Shown in pieces: positions 12,575 to 18,958 of a stretch of 22,480 nt of DNA; position 1 is the first letter of the stretch; each line of letters opens with the position of its first letter. This DNA is from a virus. Made by a program: the position numbers and the translations under genes. Location of the stretch: the IMG/VR virus record IMGVR_UViG_3300008055_000372, positions 1 through 22,480 of that record; one strand, given 5' to 3'. The notes under the pieces are model-generated. The model was not told the DNA's origin and ran no database searches. It was given only the letters and a program-made list of their open reading frames with translations.

Positions 12575-14119
12575 GTGCAGATAATTGATAACAAGGCGCT
12601 GCTAATTACAGCGCCGAACGCACATAATATACCTGATTACATCACAAAGAGTGCCGTAGTTGAAGGCGGAGCCGTAGCCGTACACTGGGGGCTACACGAG
12701 ACTACGCAGCTAGCTAAGCTTGGCTATGACGGTGTGCCGTCTCCTATGCTCCGTGACTATAAGTGGACAGGTAAATACGCGCCGTTCGACCACCAGAAAG
12801 AGACAGCTTCGTTCTTGTCAATACGCAAACGTGCCTTCTGCTTCAACGAGCAGGGCACAGGCAAGACGGCCAGCGTCATATGGACTGCTGACTACCTGAT
12901 GAAGAAGGGCAAGGTTAAGCGCGTACTGGTGCTATGCCCGTTGTCGATTATGAAGTCGGCTTGGCAGCGTGACTTGTTTACCTTCGCTATGCACCGCTCA
13001 TGTAGTGTCGCACACGGCGCAGCGCCGCAGCGCAAGAAGATTATCGCAGCAGGGGCAGAGTTCGTCATCATCAACTTCGACGGTCTTGCTATCGTGAAGG
13101 ACGAGATAATTGCAGGGGGCTTCGACCTTATCGTAGTGGACGAGGCGAACGCATATAAGAACGTGCAGACCAACCGCTGGAAGACGTTCAGCAAGATTGT
13201 AGAGGCTACAGACCCACGGCTTTGGATGATGACGGGTACACCTGCCGCACAGTCGCCCATAGACGCCTACGGCTTAGCCAAGCTGGTTAACCCAGAGGGT
13301 TGCCCTAGATATTTTACCGAGTTCCGTGCAGCCGTCATGCACAAGGTAACGCACTTCAAGTGGGCACCAAAGCCACACGCCGCTGAGTATGTACATAACA
13401 TACTGCAGCCAGCCATCCGGTTCGAGAAGAAAGACTGTCTCGACCTACCCGAAGTGACGCACGTGTCGCGTGACGCACCGCTAACGACGCAGCAGAGCAA
13501 GTACTACAAGATGCTCAAGGACCAGATGCTGATTGAAACAGGCGGCGAAGAAGTCAGCGCGGTCAACGCAGCTACGCAGATAAACAAGCTGCTGCAGATA
13601 AGCGGAGGCGCGGTCTATACGGATACTGGCGAGGTGCTGGAGTTCGACGTGTCTAACCGTGTTAACATCGTGCTCGAGGTTATAGAAGAAGCCAGCAACA
13701 AGGTGCTGGTCTTCGTGCCGTTCACGCACACCATCGAGATACTTCGCGCTAGGCTGGAGAAGGAAGGCATATCGTGCGGGGTCATCAACGGCAGAGTGTC
13801 GCTGAACAAGCGCAGTGAAATCATCGAGCGGTTCCAGACAGCCAAAGACCCACATGTGCTTATCATCCAGCCACAGGCTGCATCGCACGGCCTTACGCTC
13901 ACAGAGGCAGATACCATCATCTGGTATGCGCCCGTAACCAGCGTGGAAACTTATTTGCAAGCAAACGCACGTATCGACCGTCCCGGCCAGAAAAACGCCA
14001 TGACCATTGTGCATATCGAAGGCAGTCCGGTGGAGGGGCGGCTGTACAGTATGCTCAAGAGTAATATTTCCAACCACAAAAAACTTATTGACTTGTATAA
14101 GGAAGTTATGGAAATATAG
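12575..14119 (+). CDS. SNF2-like superfamily 2 helicase/translocase
   Basis: A 514-residue SF2 ATPase of the SNF2 type. The Q-like region (PFDHQKETA) leads to motif I GTGKT (Lys97), motif II DEAN (Asp189-Asn192, where DEAH is usual), motif III MMTGTP, then the second RecA domain with VLVFVPFTHT, motif V ASHGLTLTEAD and motif VI QANARIDRPGQ (Arg466, Arg469). The start is GTG 12575, five bases after AAGGAG; no suitable ATG exists nearby. Enzymes of this size in phages move along double-stranded DNA and may remodel replication or recombination intermediates. A RecB-like nuclease gene lies just upstream. It is followed by a 76-base gap holding a palindrome. Confidence 0.93.
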   Translation: MQIIDNKALLITAPNAHNIPDYITKSAVVEGGAVAVHWGLHETTQLAKLGYDGVPSPMLRDYKWTGKYAPFDHQKETASFLSIRKRAFCFNEQGTGKTASVIWTADYLMKKGKVKRVLVLCPLSIMKSAWQRDLFTFAMHRSCSVAHGAAPQRKKIIAAGAEFVIINFDGLAIVKDEIIAGGFDLIVVDEANAYKNVQTNRWKTFSKIVEATDPRLWMMTGTPAAQSPIDAYGLAKLVNPEGCPRYFTEFRAAVMHKVTHFKWAPKPHAAEYVHNILQPAIRFEKKDCLDLPEVTHVSRDAPLTTQQSKYYKMLKDQMLIETGGEEVSAVNAATQINKLLQISGGAVYTDTGEVLEFDVSNRVNIVLEVIEEASNKVLVFVPFTHTIEILRARLEKEGISCGVINGRVSLNKRSEIIERFQTAKDPHVLIIQPQAASHGLTLTEADTIIWYAPVTSVETYLQANARIDRPGQKNAMTIVHIEGSPVEGRLYSMLKSNISNHKKLIDLYKEVMEI

Positions 14120-14121
14120 TA

Positions 14122-14136
14122 TTTGACATTGTCAAA
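14122..14136 (+). promoter_or_regulatory. Perfect palindrome containing a -35-like TTGACA
   Basis: TTTGACATTGTCAAA is a perfect inverted repeat with 7-base arms and a single central base, starting two bases after the helicase stop, in the widest gap of the replication genes. It contains a consensus -35 TTGACA (14123-14128). At 17 bases' spacing there is only TAGCTA, preceded by an extended-type TGG, so the -10 is weak. It looks like a repressor operator placed over a promoter. Confidence 0.45.
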
Positions 14137-14195
14137 GATTGGTGGTAGCTAACAATATAACAAACCACAGTCACAACCAAGAAGGAGCAAAGAGT

Positions 14196-14597
14196 ATGGA
14201 AGACTTACCTGTAGACAAGCTTGTACGTGTCTACCGCAAAATACGCGATGCCGTGCAAGAGAAGGAAGACGCCCACAAAGCCGAGATAACAGAGCTTAAA
14301 GAGCAGATGGATATGATTAGCACCAAGCTGCTAGAAATCTGCAATACACAGAACGTCGATAGCCTACGTACCAAAGAAGGTACGATAACGAGACGCGCTG
14401 CTACCCGCTACTGGACGAGCGATTGGGAGTCCATGTACAAGTTCCTCAAGGAGAACGATGCCATGCATCTTCTCGAACAGCGCATACACAATGGCAATAT
14501 GCGTACGTACCTAGAGGAGAACCCCGACAGTCTACCCGTCGGCCTCAATGCAGATACTAAGTATGTGCTTTCGGTTCGCAAACCTACAACCAAGTGA
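14196..14597 (+). CDS. Conserved-type phage coiled-coil protein of unknown function
   Basis: A 133-residue protein. The first half is a charged helix likely to form a coiled coil (VRVYRKIRDAVQEKEDAHKA continuing to about residue 50). The second half, with RTKEGTITRRAATRYWTSDW, MHLLEQRIHNGNM and a PVGLN segment, resembles a widespread phage protein often found next to the ssDNA-binding protein gene, as here; that resemblance is recalled, not searched. ATG 14196 is chosen because AAGAAGGAG lies just upstream; an in-frame GTG at 14139 lacks a site. The stop overlaps a possible GTG start of the next gene. It may be a replication or recombination accessory factor. Confidence 0.82.
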   Translation: MEDLPVDKLVRVYRKIRDAVQEKEDAHKAEITELKEQMDMISTKLLEICNTQNVDSLRTKEGTITRRAATRYWTSDWESMYKFLKENDAMHLLEQRIHNGNMRTYLEENPDSLPVGLNADTKYVLSVRKPTTK

Positions 14598-14605
14598 GAG
14601 AAACC

Positions 14606-15541
14606 ATGACCAATTTGACTATTTTCAAAAACCCTAACTCCGTCACTGCTGCAGCATTGCCACCATCAAAACTGGGTGCGCAAATCGCTTCGAGCATGGG
14701 CGGATATAACCGCATCGCCACCAACACCAACGGCACGTTCAAGCGCATCGTAAATGGTGAGCAGGTCGGCAAGGCCATCCGTGGTGAGTTTAACTGCATC
14801 ATCATTGCCATGCTGGATAAGCCTAGCCGTAGCTTCTATGCTAGCGACTATGACCCCGACGCTAAGGGCAGTGCACCTGACTGCTTCTCTAACCTAGGTG
14901 ATAAACCAGAAGCGTCCGCATCCAACCGTCAAGCCAGCAACTGCGCTAGCTGCCCTAAGAACATCGACGGTTCGGGTAAGAACGGTAAGGGTAAAGCCTG
15001 TCGCTTTAGCCGCAAGGTCGCATTGTTCTTGGACGGTGATGACTCCGGCGACGTGTATCAGTTCAACATTCCAGCTAAGTCGCTATTCGGTAAGGGCACG
15101 GGCAACACGCTCCCGTTTGAGCAGTACTGTCGCCATCTGGTGTCGAACGGTGCAGCGCCTGACCGCGTAGTTACCACGGTTGCATACAACCTTGACGCAG
15201 AGACCATGGAGCTTAACTTCACTGCTGACCGGTTTATCGACTTAGAAGAGCTGGAGCGCGTCAACGAGGCACAGGGCAACCCTGCCACCACACGCTTGAT
15301 TAGCTTCGACATGACGAAGGCCGCTCCGGCAGAGGAACCTGCTAAGCTTGCAGCGCAGCCAGAGGTGAAGGCGAAGAAGCCATCGTTCTTGGACGCTGAT
15401 GACGAAGAAGACGACGAAGAAGAGGCGCTGCCCGAGCCAGTGAAGCGCGCTGCTAAGAAACCTGCCGCTGCCGAAGTGCCTACTGGCAGTCTCGCTGCTG
15501 TAGTTAGCGACTGGGCTGATGACGAAGAAGAAGACGACTGA
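14606..15541 (+). CDS. Putative ssDNA-binding protein with Cys4 site and acidic tail
   Basis: A 311-residue protein. The body is mixed beta with a cysteine set, Cys93, Cys113, Cys116 and Cys132 (NCASCPKN ... GKACRF), that should bind zinc. The C-terminal third is a disordered, acidic and Lys/Ala-rich stretch with two acidic runs, ending DDEEEDD. An acidic tip is the usual partner-docking tail of ssDNA-binding proteins, and phage proteins with this CPKN...GKAC pattern are placed with replication genes. ATG 14606 follows a weak GAGAG; GTG 14594, overlapping the upstream stop, would add four residues. The stop and next start share a base (TGATG). The SSB role is inference from architecture and context. 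Confidence 0.7.
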   Translation: MTNLTIFKNPNSVTAAALPPSKLGAQIASSMGGYNRIATNTNGTFKRIVNGEQVGKAIRGEFNCIIIAMLDKPSRSFYASDYDPDAKGSAPDCFSNLGDKPEASASNRQASNCASCPKNIDGSGKNGKGKACRFSRKVALFLDGDDSGDVYQFNIPAKSLFGKGTGNTLPFEQYCRHLVSNGAAPDRVVTTVAYNLDAETMELNFTADRFIDLEELERVNEAQGNPATTRLISFDMTKAAPAEEPAKLAAQPEVKAKKPSFLDADDEEDDEEEALPEPVKRAAKKPAAAEVPTGSLAAVVSDWADDEEEDD

Positions 15542-15783
15542 TGAGTGACGGCTATAGCCTACGTATTAAAGAAGCCAACGCCAAGGCGAGCAAACACAAG
15601 TTGGGTGTTCGTCTAGGTAGGCTCTGCATTGCGCAGGACATTCCGGTATCCGTGGTCGCTAAGTGCACAGGCGTAACGAGGCAGACAGTATATAACTGGT
15701 TCTGCGGGACTTCGGTCCCGCAGGGCACTGCCACGGCGCTTATAGCCTCATACATGGCGAGTTTGGAGAGTTCTACTTCATAA
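15541..15783 (+). CDS. Small Cro/CI-type helix-turn-helix regulator
   Basis: An 80-residue DNA-binding protein. Residues about 24-60 (VRLGRLCIAQDIPVSVVAKC, then TGVTRQTVYNWFCGTSVPQG) form a classic XRE-type HTH with a TRQTVYNW recognition helix. There is no second domain, so it is Cro-like and would probably bind as a dimer to a palindrome. Candidate sites in the window are the palindromes at 14122-14136 and 127-142. The ATG overlaps the previous stop (TGATG). The coding sequence contains a very stable UUCG hairpin at 15702-15723. It could be a repressor of the operon or a transcription timing factor. Confidence 0.85.
   Translation: MSDGYSLRIKEANAKASKHKLGVRLGRLCIAQDIPVSVVAKCTGVTRQTVYNWFCGTSVPQGTATALIASYMASLESSTS
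15702..15723 (+). other. UUCG tetraloop hairpin inside the regulator gene
   Basis: CTGCGGGAC (15702-15710) and GTCCCGCAG (15715-15723) pair perfectly over nine bases around a TTCG loop, closed by a C-G pair, which is the exceptionally stable cUUCGg arrangement. No T-run follows, so it is not a normal terminator. It lies within codons for FCGTSVPQG of the HTH protein. Confidence 0.75.
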
Positions 15784-15843
15784 CGGAGTAGGGAGCATTT
15801 TTAAGAAATGGGCGGATAAGTTGCCCTATGGAGTGGTGTCTGC

Positions 15844-18678
15844 GTGGCGGAGGATTTTGACCTTTTATCAGCGGTGCAGCCCGAAGAGGGTTGGTACGCT
15901 ATCGTCGGGCTAAGCCCCGACAGCAAACAACAGGAGCTAGTAGAGACCCGCGAAGAGGCCGATGCATGGGCCAAGACGTTCCTCAACCAAGGGAAGAATG
16001 TATTTTTTGGTGTAGCTAAATATATAGACGGTAAGTCGCGCACCAAGCAAAACGTGAAAGCGTTGAAGTCGCTCTGGCTGGATATAGATTGCGGACCGGA
16101 GAAAGACTACGATACGCAGCAGGAGGGCGTAGACGCCCTTCGTAGCTTCTGTAAGACAGTCGGTATGCCTAAGCCCACCCTAGTTAACTCTGGGCGCGGT
16201 CTGCACGTATACTGGACGCTGACGGAAGAAGTTACACGCGAAGAGTGGGAGCCGGTGTGTCTACGGCTAAAAGAAGTCTGCGCTATTAAAGGGCTACGTG
16301 TCGATAACAACTGCTTCGAAGCAGCGCGCATCCTGCGTATTCCGGGCACATTCAACTTTAAGGGCACAGACCCGCTGCGCGTTGAGGTTATGCATGTCGG
16401 CAAGCCGACGCCCATACAGGACATACGTGACCTGTTGGGTGTAAAGGAGACGAAGGCGTCACCGCTGGGTGATATGCCGGTGTTCGCACCTAGTCCGCTA
16501 GCTAAGGCTATCCGTGCCAACATGGAGTCCAGCTTCACCAAGATTATGAGCCGTGGTGACAAAGGCTGCAAACAGCTTAACGCCAGTTACATGGACCGCA
16601 GGGACATATCGGAGCCACGCTGGTTTGCTGCATTGTCAATCGCTAAGTTCTGCAAAGACCGCGACAAGGCGATACATAAGCTATCTGCGGACCATCCTGA
16701 CTATGACCCTGACAAGGTCGAGCAGAAGGTGACCCACATAGTCGGGCCGCACACCTGTGCGGAGTTCGAGAAGCACAATCCCGGTGGATGTGCAGGGTGT
16801 CCGCATGCTGGCAAGATACGCTCTCCTATTACGCTAGGTAAAGAACTGAAAGAGGCAACTCCAGAGGACAACGTAGTTATAGAGGAGACCCAAGTCGGGT
16901 CAGTTAAATACCATATACCCGAGTTCCCCTTCCCCTACATGCGGGGCAAGCACGGTGGTGTATGGCGCAAAGTTGCACCCAAGGACGAGGAAGAGGGCGT
17001 AGAGGACATCGCGCTGGTGTATCCGTACGACATATATGTGGCGAAGCGCATGGATGACCCTGTTGAGGGCGGCGTGGCGCTTATCCGTCTGCACACACCG
17101 CAGGACGGCGTCAAAGAGTTCACGGTGCATAATTCCAAGATGGCGGACGGCAACGAGCTGAAGAAGCTTCTCGCCTCTAAGCACGTGATGCTTAGTTCAA
17201 AGACGGACTACGCATACTTGGTGGATTTCATAATAAAATCAATAGCTCAGTATTTTCATAACATAAAGGTAGAACAAATGCGCAATCAATTTGGATGGGT
17301 CGATAACGACAGTAAGTTTATTATAGGTGACCGCGAGATAAGCGCGGAGGGCACGTACCATAGTCCTCCGTCGTCAGTTACTAAAGTGCTAGCAGAGCAT
17401 ATGACAGCCAAGGGCACACTGGATAAGTGGCGCGAAGTGTTTGACCTGTATGGGCGTCCGGGCCTTGAGGGGCATGCGTTTGCAGCAGCCACCGCCTTCG
17501 GTGCGCCTCTCCTGCGCTTCTCTGGGCAGCGTGGAGCGATTATCAACGTGGTGCACCCTAAGTCAGGCACAGGTAAGACGACAGCCCTGCAAATGGCTAA
17601 TAGCGTGTATGGTGACCCTGTGGCGCTCTGTGCCAAGAAGGACGACACGTTCAACTCGAAGGTGTTTAAGATTGGTGTCTTCTGCAACCTGCATATCAGC
17701 TTCGACGAAATGTCGAACACAGAACCTAAGCAGTTGAGTGAACTCGCCTACTTGATTACACAGGGTACAGGCAAAGACCGCATGAAGGCGTCCTCCAACG
17801 AGCTTCGGGCAAACCTGACGTCGTGGCAGACCATAGCACTGTGCTCGTCTAACCACTCATTCTACGAGAAGCTGGAGATTAACAAGGGGTCGCCTGACGG
17901 TGAGACCATGCGTATCATCGAGTACACCATCGACTATTCTGACGCGATTGACATCGAGTATGGCAAGAAGATGTTCGACCACCAGTTGCTCGAAAACTAT
18001 GGGCATGCCGGTGATATCTACGCACGATATCTTATCACGCATTACGACGAAGTTAAGGCGCTCTACGCTACGGTCCAACAGCGCATCGACTCCAAGCTAA
18101 AGCTAACGCAGCGTGAGCGCTTCTGGTCGGCCACTGCGGCTGCTAACATAACCGGTATCTACATCGCCCTGCATCTGGGCCTGTGCAACTGGGACATTGC
18201 TGCTATCTTTAAGTGGACGTGCAAGATGATACTCAACCTGCGCAACACGATGACACCGCCACCCGAGGGCGACCAGCAGATACTGGGTGAGTTTATGAAC
18301 GCTCGTCTAGGAAACATTCTCATCGTCAATGATGGGGTAGACCGGCGCAGCAAGATGGCAGAAGTGCCGGGGTTGGAGCCTAAGCAGGAACTTATGATAC
18401 GCTACGAGCCAGACACGGCCAAGGTGTACATAACCGCTAGCTCGTTCCGTGAGTATTGCGGGGCACGTAATATAGCTTACCGCTCGACCATCAACGCCAT
18501 GAAAGCCAAGGGTCTGTACCTCGACGCAGAGAACAAACGCATGTCGAAGGGCATGAAGGTCAACACGGTGCCAGTGCAGGCACTAATCTTCGATGCTAAT
18601 CATCCTGACTTTGGTGGCATTACGGACATATTCAATAACGCAATCACGGCTGCGAAGCCGGACGCCGACGAAGAGTGA
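15844..18678 (+). CDS. Primase-helicase: AEP primase fused to DUF927-like ATPase
   Basis: A 944-residue fusion. The N-terminal part is an archaeo-eukaryotic-type primase: LWLDIDCG (catalytic Asp80 and Asp82), NSGRGLHVYW (Ser116, His121) and AARILRIPGT (Arg162, Arg165). Next comes a helical region and a Cys/His cluster (Cys305, Cys316, Cys319, His321) likely to hold zinc. The C-terminal half is a DUF927-like ATPase: HPKSGTGKTT (Lys578), SFDEM (Asp621, Glu622), LITQGTGKDRM and Asn670 in a sensor-like CSSNHS. It should prime and unwind at the phage replication fork. The GTG at 15844 is preferred: an in-frame TAA lies at 15817-15819 and no ATG lies between; GGAG is 10 bases upstream. Confidence 0.93.
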   Translation: MAEDFDLLSAVQPEEGWYAIVGLSPDSKQQELVETREEADAWAKTFLNQGKNVFFGVAKYIDGKSRTKQNVKALKSLWLDIDCGPEKDYDTQQEGVDALRSFCKTVGMPKPTLVNSGRGLHVYWTLTEEVTREEWEPVCLRLKEVCAIKGLRVDNNCFEAARILRIPGTFNFKGTDPLRVEVMHVGKPTPIQDIRDLLGVKETKASPLGDMPVFAPSPLAKAIRANMESSFTKIMSRGDKGCKQLNASYMDRRDISEPRWFAALSIAKFCKDRDKAIHKLSADHPDYDPDKVEQKVTHIVGPHTCAEFEKHNPGGCAGCPHAGKIRSPITLGKELKEATPEDNVVIEETQVGSVKYHIPEFPFPYMRGKHGGVWRKVAPKDEEEGVEDIALVYPYDIYVAKRMDDPVEGGVALIRLHTPQDGVKEFTVHNSKMADGNELKKLLASKHVMLSSKTDYAYLVDFIIKSIAQYFHNIKVEQMRNQFGWVDNDSKFIIGDREISAEGTYHSPPSSVTKVLAEHMTAKGTLDKWREVFDLYGRPGLEGHAFAAATAFGAPLLRFSGQRGAIINVVHPKSGTGKTTALQMANSVYGDPVALCAKKDDTFNSKVFKIGVFCNLHISFDEMSNTEPKQLSELAYLITQGTGKDRMKASSNELRANLTSWQTIALCSSNHSFYEKLEINKGSPDGETMRIIEYTIDYSDAIDIEYGKKMFDHQLLENYGHAGDIYARYLITHYDEVKALYATVQQRIDSKLKLTQRERFWSATAAANITGIYIALHLGLCNWDIAAIFKWTCKMILNLRNTMTPPPEGDQQILGEFMNARLGNILIVNDGVDRRSKMAEVPGLEPKQELMIRYEPDTAKVYITASSFREYCGARNIAYRSTINAMKAKGLYLDAENKRMSKGMKVNTVPVQALIFDANHPDFGGITDIFNNAITAAKPDADEE

Positions 18679-18875
18679 AGGTAGCTGGGGTCAGCTACGA
18701 TATAAACTGGCGCGCCTTCACAAAGGGCGCGTCACTCTTTTTTCCGTGCCTAGACCCCAAGGCTGCAAAGAAGGAAATACGCCCCGTACTACGCAGGTTA
18801 AAGCTAAAAGTAGTGTATCGGAGCGTAATAGACCCTAAATCTGGTATTAGGGGTTTACGTATCTGGCGAATGTAA
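18675..18875 (+). CDS. Small basic unknown protein, last gene of the rightward operon
   Basis: A 66-residue basic protein, MKVAGVSYDINWRAFTKGAS and onward, ending IRGLRIWRM. The start is GTG 18675, overlapping the primase stop as GTGA, without a strong binding site of its own, so it depends on translational coupling. The pattern F-T-K-G-x-S-x-F-F-P-C followed by a basic helix and G-I-R-G-L-R-x-W looks like a small phage family, but I cannot name a function. Oddly, a terminator-like hairpin plus T-run (18708-18743) lies inside the coding region, which should lower its expression. It is most likely a DNA- or RNA-binding accessory protein. Confidence 0.65.
   Translation: MKVAGVSYDINWRAFTKGASLFFPCLDPKAAKKEIRPVLRRLKLKVVYRSVIDPKSGIRGLRIWRM
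18708..18743 (+). terminator. Terminator-like hairpin and T-run inside the 66-residue gene
   Basis: TGGCGCGCC (18708-18716) pairs with GGCGCGTCA (18726-18734), nine pairs including one G-U, around a nine-base loop. CTC and then six Ts (18738-18743) follow. A second hairpin, GTAGCTG-GGGT-CAGCTAC, lies at 18681-18698. Together they follow the primase-helicase stop immediately. The T-run encodes LFFP in the small protein, so the structure may be partly chance. Confidence 0.45.
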
Positions 18876-18888
18876 TTATAAGCAGCGC

Positions 18889-18906
18889 CGGAAGATGCTC
18901 CTTCCG
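18889..18906 (+). other. Hairpin in the convergent intergenic region
   Basis: CGGAAG (18889-18894) pairs with CTTCCG (18901-18906) around a six-base loop. AGCGCC (18884-18889) could instead pair with GGCGCT (18929-18934), which would open the top two pairs of the terminator at 18921. No T-run follows on either strand, so it is not called a terminator. The rest of the gap, 18876-18920, shows nothing else. Confidence 0.4.
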
Positions 18907-18920
18907 TTTGGTTGATACTA

Positions 18921-18958
18921 CCCCCGCTGGCGCTCCTCCCCGGCGGGGGTTTTTTATT
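18921..18958 (+). terminator. Strong intrinsic terminator of the rightward operon
   Basis: CCCCCGCTGG (18921-18930) pairs with CCGGCGGGGG (18940-18949), ten pairs with one G-U, around a nine-base loop, followed at once by TTTTTTATT (18950-18958). It lies between the last + strand gene and the stop codon of the minus-strand gene. Read from the minus strand the hairpin has no T-run after it, so it acts in the + direction only. Confidence 0.9.

Noticed and set aside
13481-14077. 198-codon minus-strand open frame
   Set aside because: Antisense to the conserved C-terminal helicase domain, with no motif and no ribosome binding site pattern like that of the operon.
16125-16140. AGGGCGT-AG-ACGCCCT inverted repeat in the primase gene
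   Set aside because: The loop is too short for a stable hairpin, and the site lies inside well-conserved coding sequence without nearby regulatory signs.
18876-18957. tRNA or small structured RNA in the convergent gap
   Set aside because: No cloverleaf, T-loop or acceptor stem can be drawn; the hairpins are explained by termination.
18921-18958. Bidirectional terminator also serving the minus-strand gene
   Set aside because: On the minus strand the hairpin is followed by TAGTATCAAC, with no T-run, and the hairpin at 18889 also lacks one.
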